DNA of 26,915 nucleotides from an uncultured Clostridia bacterium. GTDB lineage: Bacteria; Bacillota; Clostridia; UMGS1883. Of this stretch, positions 7,539 through 15,702 are shown piece by piece (position 1 is the stretch's first letter; the number at the start of each line of letters is the position of its first letter). The stretch is from contig CANQKL010000004.1 of assembly GCA_947624455.1 (NCBI GenBank), positions 1 to 26,915 on the forward strand, given 5' to 3'. Under the pieces are notes generated by a model. The model saw only the letters and a program-made list of their open reading frames with translations. It had not been told where the DNA came from and did not search any database. The position numbers and the translations under genes are program-made.

Positions 7539-8654
7539 ATGATAATAAAAAACGGACGCATAATCACTATGGCCGGGCCGGAATACGAGAACGGCTTTGT
7601 GGCCTTTGAGGACGGGAAAATAACCGCCGTAGGCCCAATGGAGGCTTGCCCTTTGGGCGAAGCCTTCGACGCCGGAGGCGGGTATGTAATTCCCGGCCTG
7701 GTGGACGCCCACTCTCATCTCGGGATGTGGGAGGACAGTCTTGGAGCCGAGGGGGCCGACGGCAACGAGGATTCCGATCCCATAACGCCTCAGCTCCGGG
7801 CCATAGACGGTATAAATCCCATGGACAGAGGCTTTGCCGAAGCGGCTGAAGCCGGGGTTACGACGGTTGTGACCGGTCCCGGCAGCGCGAACCCCATCGG
7901 CGGCGTTTTTGCCGCGGTCCAAACTAAGGGCCGCCGGATCGACGATATGGCGCTGAAGGAAGCCGCCGCCATGAAGTTCGCCTTCGGCGAAAACCCTAAA
8001 ATGGTATACGGCGAAAAAAAGCAGTTCCCCATGACGCGCATGGGATCCGCCGCCGCTATCAGGGAAAGCCTGCTCAAGGCACAAAAATATTCCGAGCTGG
8101 AGGAGCCGGACTTCGACTTCAAAAGCGAAAGCCTGCTGCCCTGCCTCAGCGGCGAGCTGCCGGTCAAGGCCCATGCCCATAGGGCTGACGACATTTTTAC
8201 GGCTCTGCGAATCGCCAAGGAATTCGGACTCAAAATGACCATTGAACACTGCACGGAGGGCCACTTGATAGCCGACCTGCTCAGCGGCCAAGACATAGGC
8301 GTTTGCGTAGGCCCAAGCCTGGGCGACAGGAGCAAACCCGAGCTAAAGGAGCTTACATACGAAACCGCTAAAATATTGGACGAAGCGGGGCTTACCGTGG
8401 CAATTATCACCGATCACCCGGAAATTCCCGAAAAGCACCTGCCCCTCTGCGCCGCTCTGGCGGTAAAGGCGGGGATGGACAAGATGTCGGCTCTGCGGGC
8501 CGTAACGCTAAACCCCGCCCGGCTCTGCGGTATCAACGACCGCGTAGGTTCTCTCGAGCCTGGCAAGGACGCGGATATAGCCGTGTTTGACAAATTTCCC
8601 TTAGACTTTGAAGCAAAAACCAAAGCTGTTTACATCAACGGCATCCGACTGTAA
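7539..8654 (+). CDS. Amidohydrolase-superfamily protein, substrate unknown
   Basis: A 371-aa TIM-barrel metal-dependent hydrolase related to the imidazolonepropionase/adenosine deaminase-like amidohydrolases. Metal-ligand motifs are H58 and H60 (DAHSH), H212 and H214 (KAHAH), H237 (IEHC) and D292 (TDHPE). The N-terminal beta-sandwich starts at IIKNGRIITMAG and closes at the C-terminus with GSLEPGKDADIAVFD. The same architecture occurs in hydantoinase-like and aryl-dipeptidase-like enzymes, and the substrate cannot be read from motifs. It begins 34 nt after trxB with an AGGAG site and ends 13 nt before gltX, so it belongs to that operon. Confidence 0.9.
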   Translation: MIIKNGRIITMAGPEYENGFVAFEDGKITAVGPMEACPLGEAFDAGGGYVIPGLVDAHSHLGMWEDSLGAEGADGNEDSDPITPQLRAIDGINPMDRGFAEAAEAGVTTVVTGPGSANPIGGVFAAVQTKGRRIDDMALKEAAAMKFAFGENPKMVYGEKKQFPMTRMGSAAAIRESLLKAQKYSELEEPDFDFKSESLLPCLSGELPVKAHAHRADDIFTALRIAKEFGLKMTIEHCTEGHLIADLLSGQDIGVCVGPSLGDRSKPELKELTYETAKILDEAGLTVAIITDHPEIPEKHLPLCAALAVKAGMDKMSALRAVTLNPARLCGINDRVGSLEPGKDADIAVFDKFPLDFEAKTKAVYINGIRL

Positions 8655-8667
8655 GGAGGTCATTTAC

Positions 8668-10305
8668 ATGGACAACAAAAGATTGGCGCGGCTCCTGTTC
8701 CCAAATGTGGACAAGACTCCCGAATATTACGAAAAGCTCTACCCGCCCCGGAATTTACCCGAGGGGGCGAAAGTGACCCGTCTCGGCCCCTCGCCCACGG
8801 GCTTTATACATCTCGGCAACCTGTTCGGAGCCATAACCGACGAGCGGCTGGCTCATCAGAGCGGCGGCGTGTTCTTCCTGCGCATTGAGGACACCGACAA
8901 CAAAAGAGAGGTCGAGGGAGCGGTCGACGTCATAGTAGATACTCTGAGTTACTTCGGCGTTGAGTTCGACGAGGGCGCGGGAAAAAGCGGAGAGACTGGA
9001 GCCTACGGCCCCTACTGGCAGCGTCAAAGGGCGGACATCTATCACTGCTTCGCCAAAAAGCTGGTGGAGGACGGTATGGCCTACCCCTGCTTCTGCACCG
9101 AGGAGGAGCTGGCTGATATGCGCCGCCGTCAGGAGGCGGAAAAGGCCAATCCCGGTTACTACGGCAAATGGGCCGTTCACCGGGACTGGGATCTCGAACA
9201 TATAGAGGCGGCTCTTGCCGAGGGCAAGCCATACGTTTTAAGGTTCCGGGCGCCCGATCCGGAAGGGAAATATTTCAAAATACGGGACGCTATCAGAGGC
9301 GAGCTTTCCATGCCGGTGAACGACATCGACTTCGTGCTTCTCAAGAGCGACGGTATTCCCACCTATCACTTTGCCCACGTGGTGGACGATCACCTGATGC
9401 GAACCACTCATGTGGTTCGGGGCGAGGAGTGGCTTGGGACGCTTCCCTTTCACATTGCCCTGTTCGCCGCCTTGGGCTGGAAGGCCCCTGTGTATTGCCA
9501 CACGGCTCAGCTTATGAAGATAGACGGTGGCATAAAACGCAAGCTCAGCAAGCGGAAGGATCCTGAGCTATCCCTTGACTATTACAAGAACGAGGGGTAC
9601 CTTCCCGGCGCGGTATGGGAGTACCTTATGACAGTACTCAACTCCAACTTCGAGGACTGGCGGCTGGCCCATCCCACAGCTCCTATTGACGATTTCAAGT
9701 TCACTCCAAATAAAATGAGCGTCAGCGGTTCGCTCTTTGACATAGACAAGCTCAACGACGTGAGCAAGAACTACCTCGCGACATTGGACAGTGAGACCGT
9801 ATACAAGTGCGTCACCGACTGGGCAAAGGTCTGCGATCCGGAATATTATGAGCTTTTGACCCGAGACAAGGATTTTTCCACTAAAATGATATCCATTGGC
9901 CGCGGAGGCAAAAAGCCCCGCAAGGACATCAGCCATTGGAAGCAGTCCAAGGAATTCTACAGCTTCTTCTTCGACGAGCTGTTTAAAATTGAGGATGATT
10001 TTCCTGAGAACGTGTCGGATAGCGATCGCAAAGCCATACTTGCCAAATATCTCGAAACTTATGACCAAAACGATGACCAGAGTCAATGGTTCGACAAGGT
10101 GCGCGCCATAGCCGAAGATTTGGGCTTTGCTCCTCAGCCCAAGATGTATAAGCAGAGTCCCGAGCTCTACAAGGGCCATGTGGGCGATGTGAGCGCGGTC
10201 ATCCGCGTTGCGGTCACGGGCCGTCAAAATTCCCCCGACCTCTGGTGCGTTCAGCAGGTACTTGGCGAAAAAAGAAGCCTGGAAAGAGTTCGAAAGCATA
10301 TATAA
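8668..10305 (+). CDS. gltX: Glutamate--tRNA ligase
   Basis: A class I aminoacyl-tRNA synthetase charging tRNA-Glu. The HIGH signature appears as HLGN (48-51) in GPSPTGFIHLGN, RIEDTD follows, and the KMSKS loop is KLSKR (292-296). The 545-aa length is longer than the usual bacterial form of about 480 residues, and the C-terminal anticodon-binding half diverges, as in the variant GluRS common in Clostridia. ATG 8668 follows AAGGAGGT by 7 nt; an in-frame TTG 20 codons upstream lies inside the previous gene and is rejected. It is the last gene of the trxB operon, followed by the hairpin at 10322-10349. Discrimination between GluRS and a GlnRS-like activity is not possible here. Confidence 0.94.
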   Translation: MDNKRLARLLFPNVDKTPEYYEKLYPPRNLPEGAKVTRLGPSPTGFIHLGNLFGAITDERLAHQSGGVFFLRIEDTDNKREVEGAVDVIVDTLSYFGVEFDEGAGKSGETGAYGPYWQRQRADIYHCFAKKLVEDGMAYPCFCTEEELADMRRRQEAEKANPGYYGKWAVHRDWDLEHIEAALAEGKPYVLRFRAPDPEGKYFKIRDAIRGELSMPVNDIDFVLLKSDGIPTYHFAHVVDDHLMRTTHVVRGEEWLGTLPFHIALFAALGWKAPVYCHTAQLMKIDGGIKRKLSKRKDPELSLDYYKNEGYLPGAVWEYLMTVLNSNFEDWRLAHPTAPIDDFKFTPNKMSVSGSLFDIDKLNDVSKNYLATLDSETVYKCVTDWAKVCDPEYYELLTRDKDFSTKMISIGRGGKKPRKDISHWKQSKEFYSFFFDELFKIEDDFPENVSDSDRKAILAKYLETYDQNDDQSQWFDKVRAIAEDLGFAPQPKMYKQSPELYKGHVGDVSAVIRVAVTGRQNSPDLWCVQQVLGEKRSLERVRKHI

Positions 10306-10349
10306 GAAAATCCGCTCATAAGAAAATCCGCTCTAATGAGCGGATTTTC
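10304..10349 (+). terminator. gltX terminator with duplicated 5' arm
   Basis: GAAAATCCGCTC (10322-10333), loop TAAT, then GAGCGGATTTTC (10338-10349) forms a 12-bp perfect hairpin. The left arm with two extra As is repeated exactly just upstream (10304-10317 and 10320-10333), overlapping the stop codon, so either copy could pair with the right arm. The T-run is short and lies inside the arm. Confidence 0.7.
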
Positions 10350-10385
10350 AAAACTATCGATAAAGTTTATTTTGAAAATAGAGTT

Positions 10386-10425
10386 CATAAAATTCCGGGG
10401 CGTGTACCCGGGATTTTATACCTTA
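10386..10425 (+). repeat. Hairpin repeat, copy 3 (hairpin C only)
   Basis: A stem of arms 10389-10399 and 10407-10417 with the loop GCGTGTA, followed by ATACCTTA as in the other two copies. Hairpins A and B are absent. Stem bases (AATTCCGGG/CCCGGGATT) differ from both other copies but still pair, with one T.G wobble. It lies downstream of gltX on the same strand. Confidence 0.8.
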
Positions 10426-10427
10426 GG

Positions 10428-10457
10428 CAAAGTGGAACCACGCCGGGTTCCACTTTG
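10428..10457. terminator. Strong hairpin between convergent gltX and rfbB
   Basis: CAAAGTGGAACC (10428-10439) pairs perfectly with GGTTCCACTTTG (10446-10457) across a 6-nt loop. It sits between converging transcription units and may end either one, although no long T-run follows on either strand. Confidence 0.5.
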
Positions 10458-10500
10458 AAGCGTGTCAATTTTTGTTCTTTGCGGACAGTCGGCGCTTTGC

Positions 10501-11520
10501 TTATCTATTGCTGTACATCTTCTCATAATAATTCTGATACTCGCCGCTTATGATATTTTCCCACCACGAGCGGTTATCAAGGTACCATTTTATGGTTTTC
10601 TTTATGCCATCTTCAAATTTCGTCTCTGGCAGCCAGCCCAGTTCGTTATGGATCTTAGTAGGGTCAATCGCGTAGCGCATATCGTGGCCCTTGCGGTCGG
10701 TCACATGGGTGATCAAGCTTTCGGGCTTTCCAAGCTCCTTACAGATAAGCTTTACAATGTCGATATTTCGCATCTCATTATGGCCGCCGATATTGTATAC
10801 CTCGCCCACTCGGCCTTTATGGATAATGAGGTCGATGGCCTTACAGTGATCCTCAACGTACAGCCAGTCCCTTACGTTCAGTCCCTCGCCGTAAACGGGC
10901 AAAGGCTTATCGTTCAAAGCATTGGCTATCATTAGCGGGATCAGCTTTTCCGGGAAATGATAAGGCCCATAGTTGTTTGAGCATCGGCTTACGGTAACAG
11001 GCAGACCGTATGTCCGGTGATAAGCCATTACCAGCAGATCCGCCCCGGCCTTTGAACTGCTGTAAGGGGAACTGGTATGTATAGGCGTTTCCTCGGTAAA
11101 GAACAGATCCGGTCGGTCAAGAGGGAGATCGCCGTAGACCTCATCGGTGGAAACCTGATGATATCTCTGTATGCCATACTTACGGCAGGCGTCCATAAGT
11201 ATGGCCGTGCCGAATATGTTGGTCTGAAGGAAAATTCCCGGATCCTCTATCGAACGGTCAACGTGGCTTTCGGCGGCGAAGTTGACGACTATGTCCGGCT
11301 TTTCCTCCTCAAAGAGCCTGTAAACGGCCTCACGGTCACAGATGTCGGCCTTAACGAAGCGGAAGCTTGGCTTGTCCATTATGGGTTCAAGGGTGGATAG
11401 ATTTCCCGCATATGTCAGCTTGTCCAGGCAAATTATTCTGTAGTCCGGGTGCGCTTTCAGCATATGATATATAAAGTTGCTGCCTATAAATCCGGCTCCT
11501 CCAGTCACAATTATGGTCAT
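10501..11520 (-). CDS. rfbB: dTDP-glucose 4,6-dehydratase
   Basis: Converts dTDP-glucose to dTDP-4-keto-6-deoxyglucose, the committed step to dTDP-L-rhamnose and related deoxysugars. This extended SDR protein of 339 aa has the NAD motif GGAGFIG (7-13), the catalytic STDEVYG (Thr-Asp-Glu), the active-site YSSSK, and SNNYGPYHFPEKLIP, which is diagnostic for RmlB. ATG 11518-11520 follows GGAGGAG; the longer TTG start six codons upstream lies in the ribosome site. It has its own promoter and no rfbA, rfbC or rfbD beside it, so the remaining pathway genes must be elsewhere. Confidence 0.96.
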   Translation of the reverse strand: MTIIVTGGAGFIGSNFIYHMLKAHPDYRIICLDKLTYAGNLSTLEPIMDKPSFRFVKADICDREAVYRLFEEEKPDIVVNFAAESHVDRSIEDPGIFLQTNIFGTAILMDACRKYGIQRYHQVSTDEVYGDLPLDRPDLFFTEETPIHTSSPYSSSKAGADLLVMAYHRTYGLPVTVSRCSNNYGPYHFPEKLIPLMIANALNDKPLPVYGEGLNVRDWLYVEDHCKAIDLIIHKGRVGEVYNIGGHNEMRNIDIVKLICKELGKPESLITHVTDRKGHDMRYAIDPTKIHNELGWLPETKFEDGIKKTIKWYLDNRSWWENIISGEYQNYYEKMYSNR

Positions 11521-11550
11521 TGTATCTCCTCCAAGCAAGTTTATAAATGA

Positions 11551-11579
11551 ATTTTAACATATATTGCACCTGTTGTCAA
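11551..11579 (-). promoter_or_regulatory. Near-consensus sigma-A promoter for rfbB
   Basis: On the minus strand a perfect TTGACA (11574-11579), a 17-nt spacer and TAAAAT (11551-11556). It lies 30 nt upstream of the rfbB ATG. Confidence 0.82.
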
Positions 11580-11747
11580 GCCTAATTTTTGGGGTCTTTT
11601 CAACCTACCTTACACAAAATTTGCGATTATCTCACCAAAAATAAATTTTAACTTGTCCTTCTCTCGTTTTGTTGAAATAAAATATATGCATTGACAAGAC
11701 TGAGAGTAAATCCAGAAAATCTGATAATATACGATACAGATAAATAG

Positions 11748-12068
11748 TCGTATATAAGCCAGAATAAGCCTTCCGGCGTTATTTTCCATACGGATAGAGG
11801 TCCTCAATTTACTTCTCATGATTTCAGAGAAGCGGCTGACCCTTAGTCTTTTTCCGCAAAAGGTCATCCTTATGATAATGCTGTTATGGAATGCTTTTTT
11901 AAGTATTTGAAAAAAGAAGAAGTTAAACGTCGTACCTATTCCACCATAAGCGAATTGAATCTGAGCCTTTTCAAATACATAGAAAGCTTCTACAATTCTG
12001 TTCGTCCTCATTCTCATAACGACGGTTTGTCGCCTAATGAACGTGAACGCTTATTCTTTGTTCATTAA
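11748..12068 (+). pseudogene. IS3-family transposase OrfB, C-terminal remnant
   Basis: The plus frame from about 11748 reads the C-terminal third of an IS3-group DDE transposase: SGVIFHTDRGPQFTS (with the second catalytic Asp), then an in-frame TAG after EAADP (11844-11846 region) at a spot where a few residues are also missing, then DNAVMECFFKYLKKEE (catalytic Glu) and YNSVRPHSHNDGLSP to TAA 12066-12068. The N-terminal two thirds and OrfA are absent. A likely IS right end, with TGTCCACTTTATTGAC, follows near 12085-12100. It is a dead element on the opposite strand to the glycan genes, at the border between rfbB and the AT-rich locus. Confidence 0.88.
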
Positions 12069-12171
12069 TTCTTTCTCATTTTTCTGTCCACTTTATTGAC
12101 TTTGGTCCAGTTCGCAAACAACAAAGAACGAAAAAACTCCAAGTGCTTTGAATTAATTTAATAGGTACTAA

Positions 12172-13608
12172 TTATAATTCCTTAAATACCTTCTTTTTTA
12201 AAAGCATGAGTACATCCAGTGTAAACGCATCCTTTTTTAAAAGCAAAACTCCAATATAAATAACTACACCTATGCATATTTCTATACAAGTGCTAAAAAT
12301 CTTTTCAGGCATAAAATGATCGATTATTTTTATACACACACCCATAATCAATGCATCAATAACATACAGGCATGGAATTGGTTTAGATAAGCGAATATAT
12401 TTTCTTGAAAAAATCCACATTAGAAATGTCACTGTAAATTCGGATACTACCGTAGCAAAAGAAACCCCTGCGGCAGCGAAGTTATGTACTAAAATTAAAT
12501 TTAAAATCACATTAACCGTAGCACCCGCTGTAGCCGAAATAGTATACTCTCTCATATGCCCACTTGGTACAAGATACTGCATGCCATACAAATCACTTAA
12601 TCCTATCAAAAGAATAATCGGACTTATAATACACATCAAATATGCCACATCCGAATATCCATCCCCAAAAAACCATGCTGTAAAATTATCAGAAATTCCG
12701 ATAAGTCCAGCTATCATTGGAAAAGCTAAAAACCATACAAAATCACGTGATCGGCACAAGAGTCTATTAATTTCGACATCTTCATCTTTCTTAGCTGCCA
12801 AATTTGCAATCCTCGGCATCACAACTAGTCCTAAGGAGCTTATTATAGATAAAGTCAATTTAACAATACGCTCACTTTGACTATATAAGCCCACATGAGT
12901 CTCTGTCGAAAAAAATCCAAGAATGAGTTTATCAGCCAGAGTATATATTGTGGTAATTATCTGTGGAAGAAACATCACAATTGCGCCTTTTAAATGCTCT
13001 GACATTCCAATAGTTGTAAACTTAACCTTTGAAACTTTTTTCCCAATATTCAGCCACATTATCAACTGAGAAAGAAATTCTCCGACTGCATACAAAAGAA
13101 TGTAAATCCACAGATCGTCACCGGATTTAACGAATACAAAAAGGCAGGCAGTGTTAAGCAATTTTACCACTATGTTACGTATTGTTATAATTCTAAATTC
13201 TTCGAACGCCTGAAAAAACCATGTGATATCAATTGCATTTGCAATAATATAAATCAGATAAATTAAATAATACGTTGTATATTTTGAAGAAAGTTCTATA
13301 AAACAAGCATAGATTGCGATAGCCATAGCAAATGCAATCCATCGTATAGCTACTAATTGTTTAAAAAGAAGCGAATACGTGTCTTTCTCATCCCGAACAA
13401 TGGAGATTTCTCTTCTGCCATACAGACTAATTCCCAGTTGAGCTACGACAACAAAATAGTATGCTACAGTATATGTATAGTTGTAAATTCCTACATTATC
13501 AACCCCTAATACACGTGAGATATAGGGTGTTGTAATCAATGGCACGATGATTTGCAAAATCTGATAAACCGTATTATATATATAATTCTTTGCTATACTT
13601 TTTTGCAC
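12172..13608 (-). CDS. wzx: Wzx-type polysaccharide flippase
   Basis: A 478-aa integral membrane protein of the MATE/MOP polysaccharide-exporter family with about 12-14 hydrophobic segments. It opens with NYIYNTVYQILQIIVPLITT and then PYISRVLGVDNVGIYNYTYT, the typical N-terminus of PST/Wzx flippases. Its role is to move undecaprenyl-diphosphate-linked repeat units across the membrane for polymerisation by the Wzy-like protein at 18817-20097. Start is GTG 13606-13608 with a GGAGG site 5 nt upstream. It is the last gene of the minus-strand glycan cluster and begins 22 nt after its upstream neighbour. The DNA is AT-rich. Confidence 0.93.
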   Translation of the reverse strand: MQKSIAKNYIYNTVYQILQIIVPLITTPYISRVLGVDNVGIYNYTYTVAYYFVVVAQLGISLYGRREISIVRDEKDTYSLLFKQLVAIRWIAFAMAIAIYACFIELSSKYTTYYLIYLIYIIANAIDITWFFQAFEEFRIITIRNIVVKLLNTACLFVFVKSGDDLWIYILLYAVGEFLSQLIMWLNIGKKVSKVKFTTIGMSEHLKGAIVMFLPQIITTIYTLADKLILGFFSTETHVGLYSQSERIVKLTLSIISSLGLVVMPRIANLAAKKDEDVEINRLLCRSRDFVWFLAFPMIAGLIGISDNFTAWFFGDGYSDVAYLMCIISPIILLIGLSDLYGMQYLVPSGHMREYTISATAGATVNVILNLILVHNFAAAGVSFATVVSEFTVTFLMWIFSRKYIRLSKPIPCLYVIDALIMGVCIKIIDHFMPEKIFSTCIEICIGVVIYIGVLLLKKDAFTLDVLMLLKKKVFKEL

Positions 13609-13630
13609 AATTTCCTCCTGAAAATATCAC

Positions 13631-14500
13631 TTATAGTTTCCTTAAAATATGTCTTCGATACCAGTTTACAATTCTTATCTTCATTGGAGCTTGCCTATCC
13701 AAATGGAACACCAAATGTATATTAGAATTAGTCGGCATTTTATATAATCGTGATGTCCAATGGACGCCTAGCGCTTTCTCCTTTTTATACTTTGTTTTAC
13801 ATTTTGGGTTACATAGGTCTTCTATGAGACCACAATCAGCCACAAAGTTATAAACTTTTAAGTGCTTATCTTTATACAGCACCAGCCATATTACATAAAC
13901 AAGATAATCAAAGCAACTCCAATTTTCAAATACAATATTATATCTGCCTTCATCATTAAGCCAGGAAAAGAATTCATTCAAAGTACTGCTTTTATATACG
14001 GGTATTTCATTGAACCACCAAGTTATAGTCTGATTTTCTGTCTCTTCCAGTAACAATTTATTTTGTTGCAACCCCAATGCCTCTATACTCACTTTCACAT
14101 CATTAGCGCCAGTCTTGGATTTATTGCAAGCCAAATAAGAATCCGTATTCCATATTTCATCCATTAGAGTTCCATTGTCTGTCTTTCGAATAAAAATGCA
14201 TTCACAATCGATGGCTGCAATATAGTCATATCTATTTTTTAAAATATTAATAGCATAATACTTTTTAATCGAAACCGGATTTTTACATCGGCTCATATCA
14301 ATATCACAGAGAATGCCACTCGGTCTTTTTCCAAATCGTTTGTCGCACTCTTTCATAAACTTATTCTGTTGTTCTAAAGTAGAAAAAATGAAAAACAAAT
14401 CTTTAACTGATGAAAATTTAATAGCACTTTCTGTTAATTTATATCCATATTCAAAGTCATTCCGTTTATCGTAAATCGGAATTACAAAAGCTCCCGTCAT
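13631..14500 (-). CDS. Unclassified protein of the glycan locus, possibly a GT-A glycosyltransferase
   Basis: A 289-aa soluble protein that I do not firmly recognise. It begins MTGAFVIPIYDKRNDF, like a beta-strand start of a GT-A fold, and has YDYIAAIDCECIFI near residue 95, where a hydrophobic strand runs into an acidic D-x-E cluster resembling the metal-binding DxD site of some glycosyltransferases. Later it has TWWFNEIPVYKSS and an aromatic C-terminal half. The end is basic (KIRIVNWYRRHILRKL), which could bind the membrane surface. Its place between a nucleotidyltransferase and Wzx suggests sugar transfer or decoration. An alternative is a polysaccharide-modifying enzyme of another class. 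Confidence 0.55.
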   Translation of the reverse strand: MTGAFVIPIYDKRNDFEYGYKLTESAIKFSSVKDLFFIFSTLEQQNKFMKECDKRFGKRPSGILCDIDMSRCKNPVSIKKYYAINILKNRYDYIAAIDCECIFIRKTDNGTLMDEIWNTDSYLACNKSKTGANDVKVSIEALGLQQNKLLLEETENQTITWWFNEIPVYKSSTLNEFFSWLNDEGRYNIVFENWSCFDYLVYVIWLVLYKDKHLKVYNFVADCGLIEDLCNPKCKTKYKKEKALGVHWTSRLYKMPTNSNIHLVFHLDRQAPMKIRIVNWYRRHILRKL

Positions 14501-14519
14501 TTTTTTCCTCCAAGTATTT

Positions 14520-15248
14520 TTATTCTTTACAGAACGCTTCTAACTCCTCTGGCGTTCCCAACACATGCACCTTATGATTATTCACGATACTAATTGTAAC
14601 AGGCATACCCTTTTCAATCATACAATTATATAAAGGTGCGATATACTTCTCGTTTTTTTCCATCTTGGGATTATTTGAATAGTATTCATTATAAAGTTCC
14701 TGATATAACTTTGCTGACGAAAAATAATAGGCCCCCAGCGTACAGTTGTCAGAGATTCTTACTTTTTCTCGAACTTCAGTTACCTTTCCGTTCCCATCTA
14801 GTTTAACGAAACTCCAATGATCTCCGTCTGCGTGGAAACATGGAATATGACCATCTGCGGTGATATCTGAATATTTCATCTCGTAAGGCTCCACATAGGT
14901 ATCGATGTTATAAATCATAATCGCTTCATCGGAAATACAATATGGCATAGCTAACATACAAGTAGTTGCCTGTCCATCTGTCAAATAATCAATCTGAACT
15001 ATCTCAACATTTTTAATTCCGTAAGCTACACACTTTTCCCTGATGAAAGCCTCGGATTTATCTTCTGCTCTAACAACAAATATATATTTTGAAACATGTT
15101 TATTATAGTCCAGCAAGCTGTCCATCGACCATTCAAAAAGGGTCTTTCCCTTTGCTTCAATCATATATTTTGGTATTGTATAGCCCGCCTTACGAAAGCG
15201 TGATCCTAAACCGGCCATCGTAATAACCACCGTTATTTTCTTTTCCAT
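14520..15248 (-). CDS. Sugar/alditol-phosphate nucleotidyltransferase-like protein
   Basis: A 242-aa GT-A-fold nucleotidyltransferase. The nucleotide-binding signature is MAGLGSRF (11-18) with the usual Lys at 27 in TIPKYMI; an acidic metal site appears in MIYNIDTYVEP. The family activates phosphorylated sugars, alditols or amino alcohols with NTP to give NDP-linked donors. There are no left-handed helix repeats, so it is a single-domain form. It lies 23 nt downstream of the HAD phosphatase and near the nucleotidyltransferase-kinase fusion, and the three probably form one pathway. The substrate cannot be set from sequence. Catalytic residues look intact. Confidence 0.82.
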   Translation of the reverse strand: MEKKITVVITMAGLGSRFRKAGYTIPKYMIEAKGKTLFEWSMDSLLDYNKHVSKYIFVVRAEDKSEAFIREKCVAYGIKNVEIVQIDYLTDGQATTCMLAMPYCISDEAIMIYNIDTYVEPYEMKYSDITADGHIPCFHADGDHWSFVKLDGNGKVTEVREKVRISDNCTLGAYYFSSAKLYQELYNEYYSNNPKMEKNEKYIAPLYNCMIEKGMPVTISIVNNHKVHVLGTPEELEAFCKE

Positions 15249-15271
15249 AACTACTTACCTCACTCAATTTG

Positions 15272-15670
15272 CTATTTCGATTGTTTCCTCGATTTATTGC
15301 ATATAGAATTCAGTTCTTTCACAGAACAGTTTAAAAACTCATTTGGCCTGACTGTTCTGTCATCCACATAAAATCCTTTGTGCCCAGGCCATGGTTTTCC
15401 ATAGATAATCTCATCATATGGGATATCCCATTTATCCAGCCATGCTAACAAAATCTTTGCAGTGTTTTTATTAATCAAACCAATATTCCCATTGAAAGAA
15501 TTCATATTACGGGAAGTAAACAAGATAATCTTTGCTCCATTTTCCTTATAATATCTTAGCTTTGTTACCATGTTTTTATATGGTACCAAATCCTCGTACT
15601 CTTCATCATCCTTTTTGATGGGGCATAACGTCCCATCTATATCTAATACAAATGAATAATCCTCGTACAT
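15272..15670 (-). CDS. HAD phosphatase, EcbF/BcbF capsule type
   Basis: A 132-aa compact HAD hydrolase with motif I D10-I-D12-GT in VLDIDGTLCP, motif II LFTSRN, the conserved K92 in GKPWPGHKG, and the motif IV acidic pair D103-D104 in FYVDDRTVRPNE. This pattern fits the EcbF/BcbF family of capsule-locus phosphatases, which remove phosphate from small soluble intermediates. It sits between two nucleotidyltransferase genes, and a kinase domain is encoded immediately upstream. That suggests a phosphorylation, dephosphorylation and nucleotidylation route to an activated non-sugar or sugar substituent. The substrate is unknown. Confidence 0.84.
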   Translation of the reverse strand: MYEDYSFVLDIDGTLCPIKKDDEEYEDLVPYKNMVTKLRYYKENGAKIILFTSRNMNSFNGNIGLINKNTAKILLAWLDKWDIPYDEIIYGKPWPGHKGFYVDDRTVRPNEFLNCSVKELNSICNKSRKQSK

Positions 15671-15702
15671 ACACCATCATCCTCTTAAATAATTGCAATT
15701 TA

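Noticed and set aside
7521..8291. Minus-strand frame of 256 codons
   Set aside because: Antisense to the amidohydrolase gene, which has all metal motifs and operon context.
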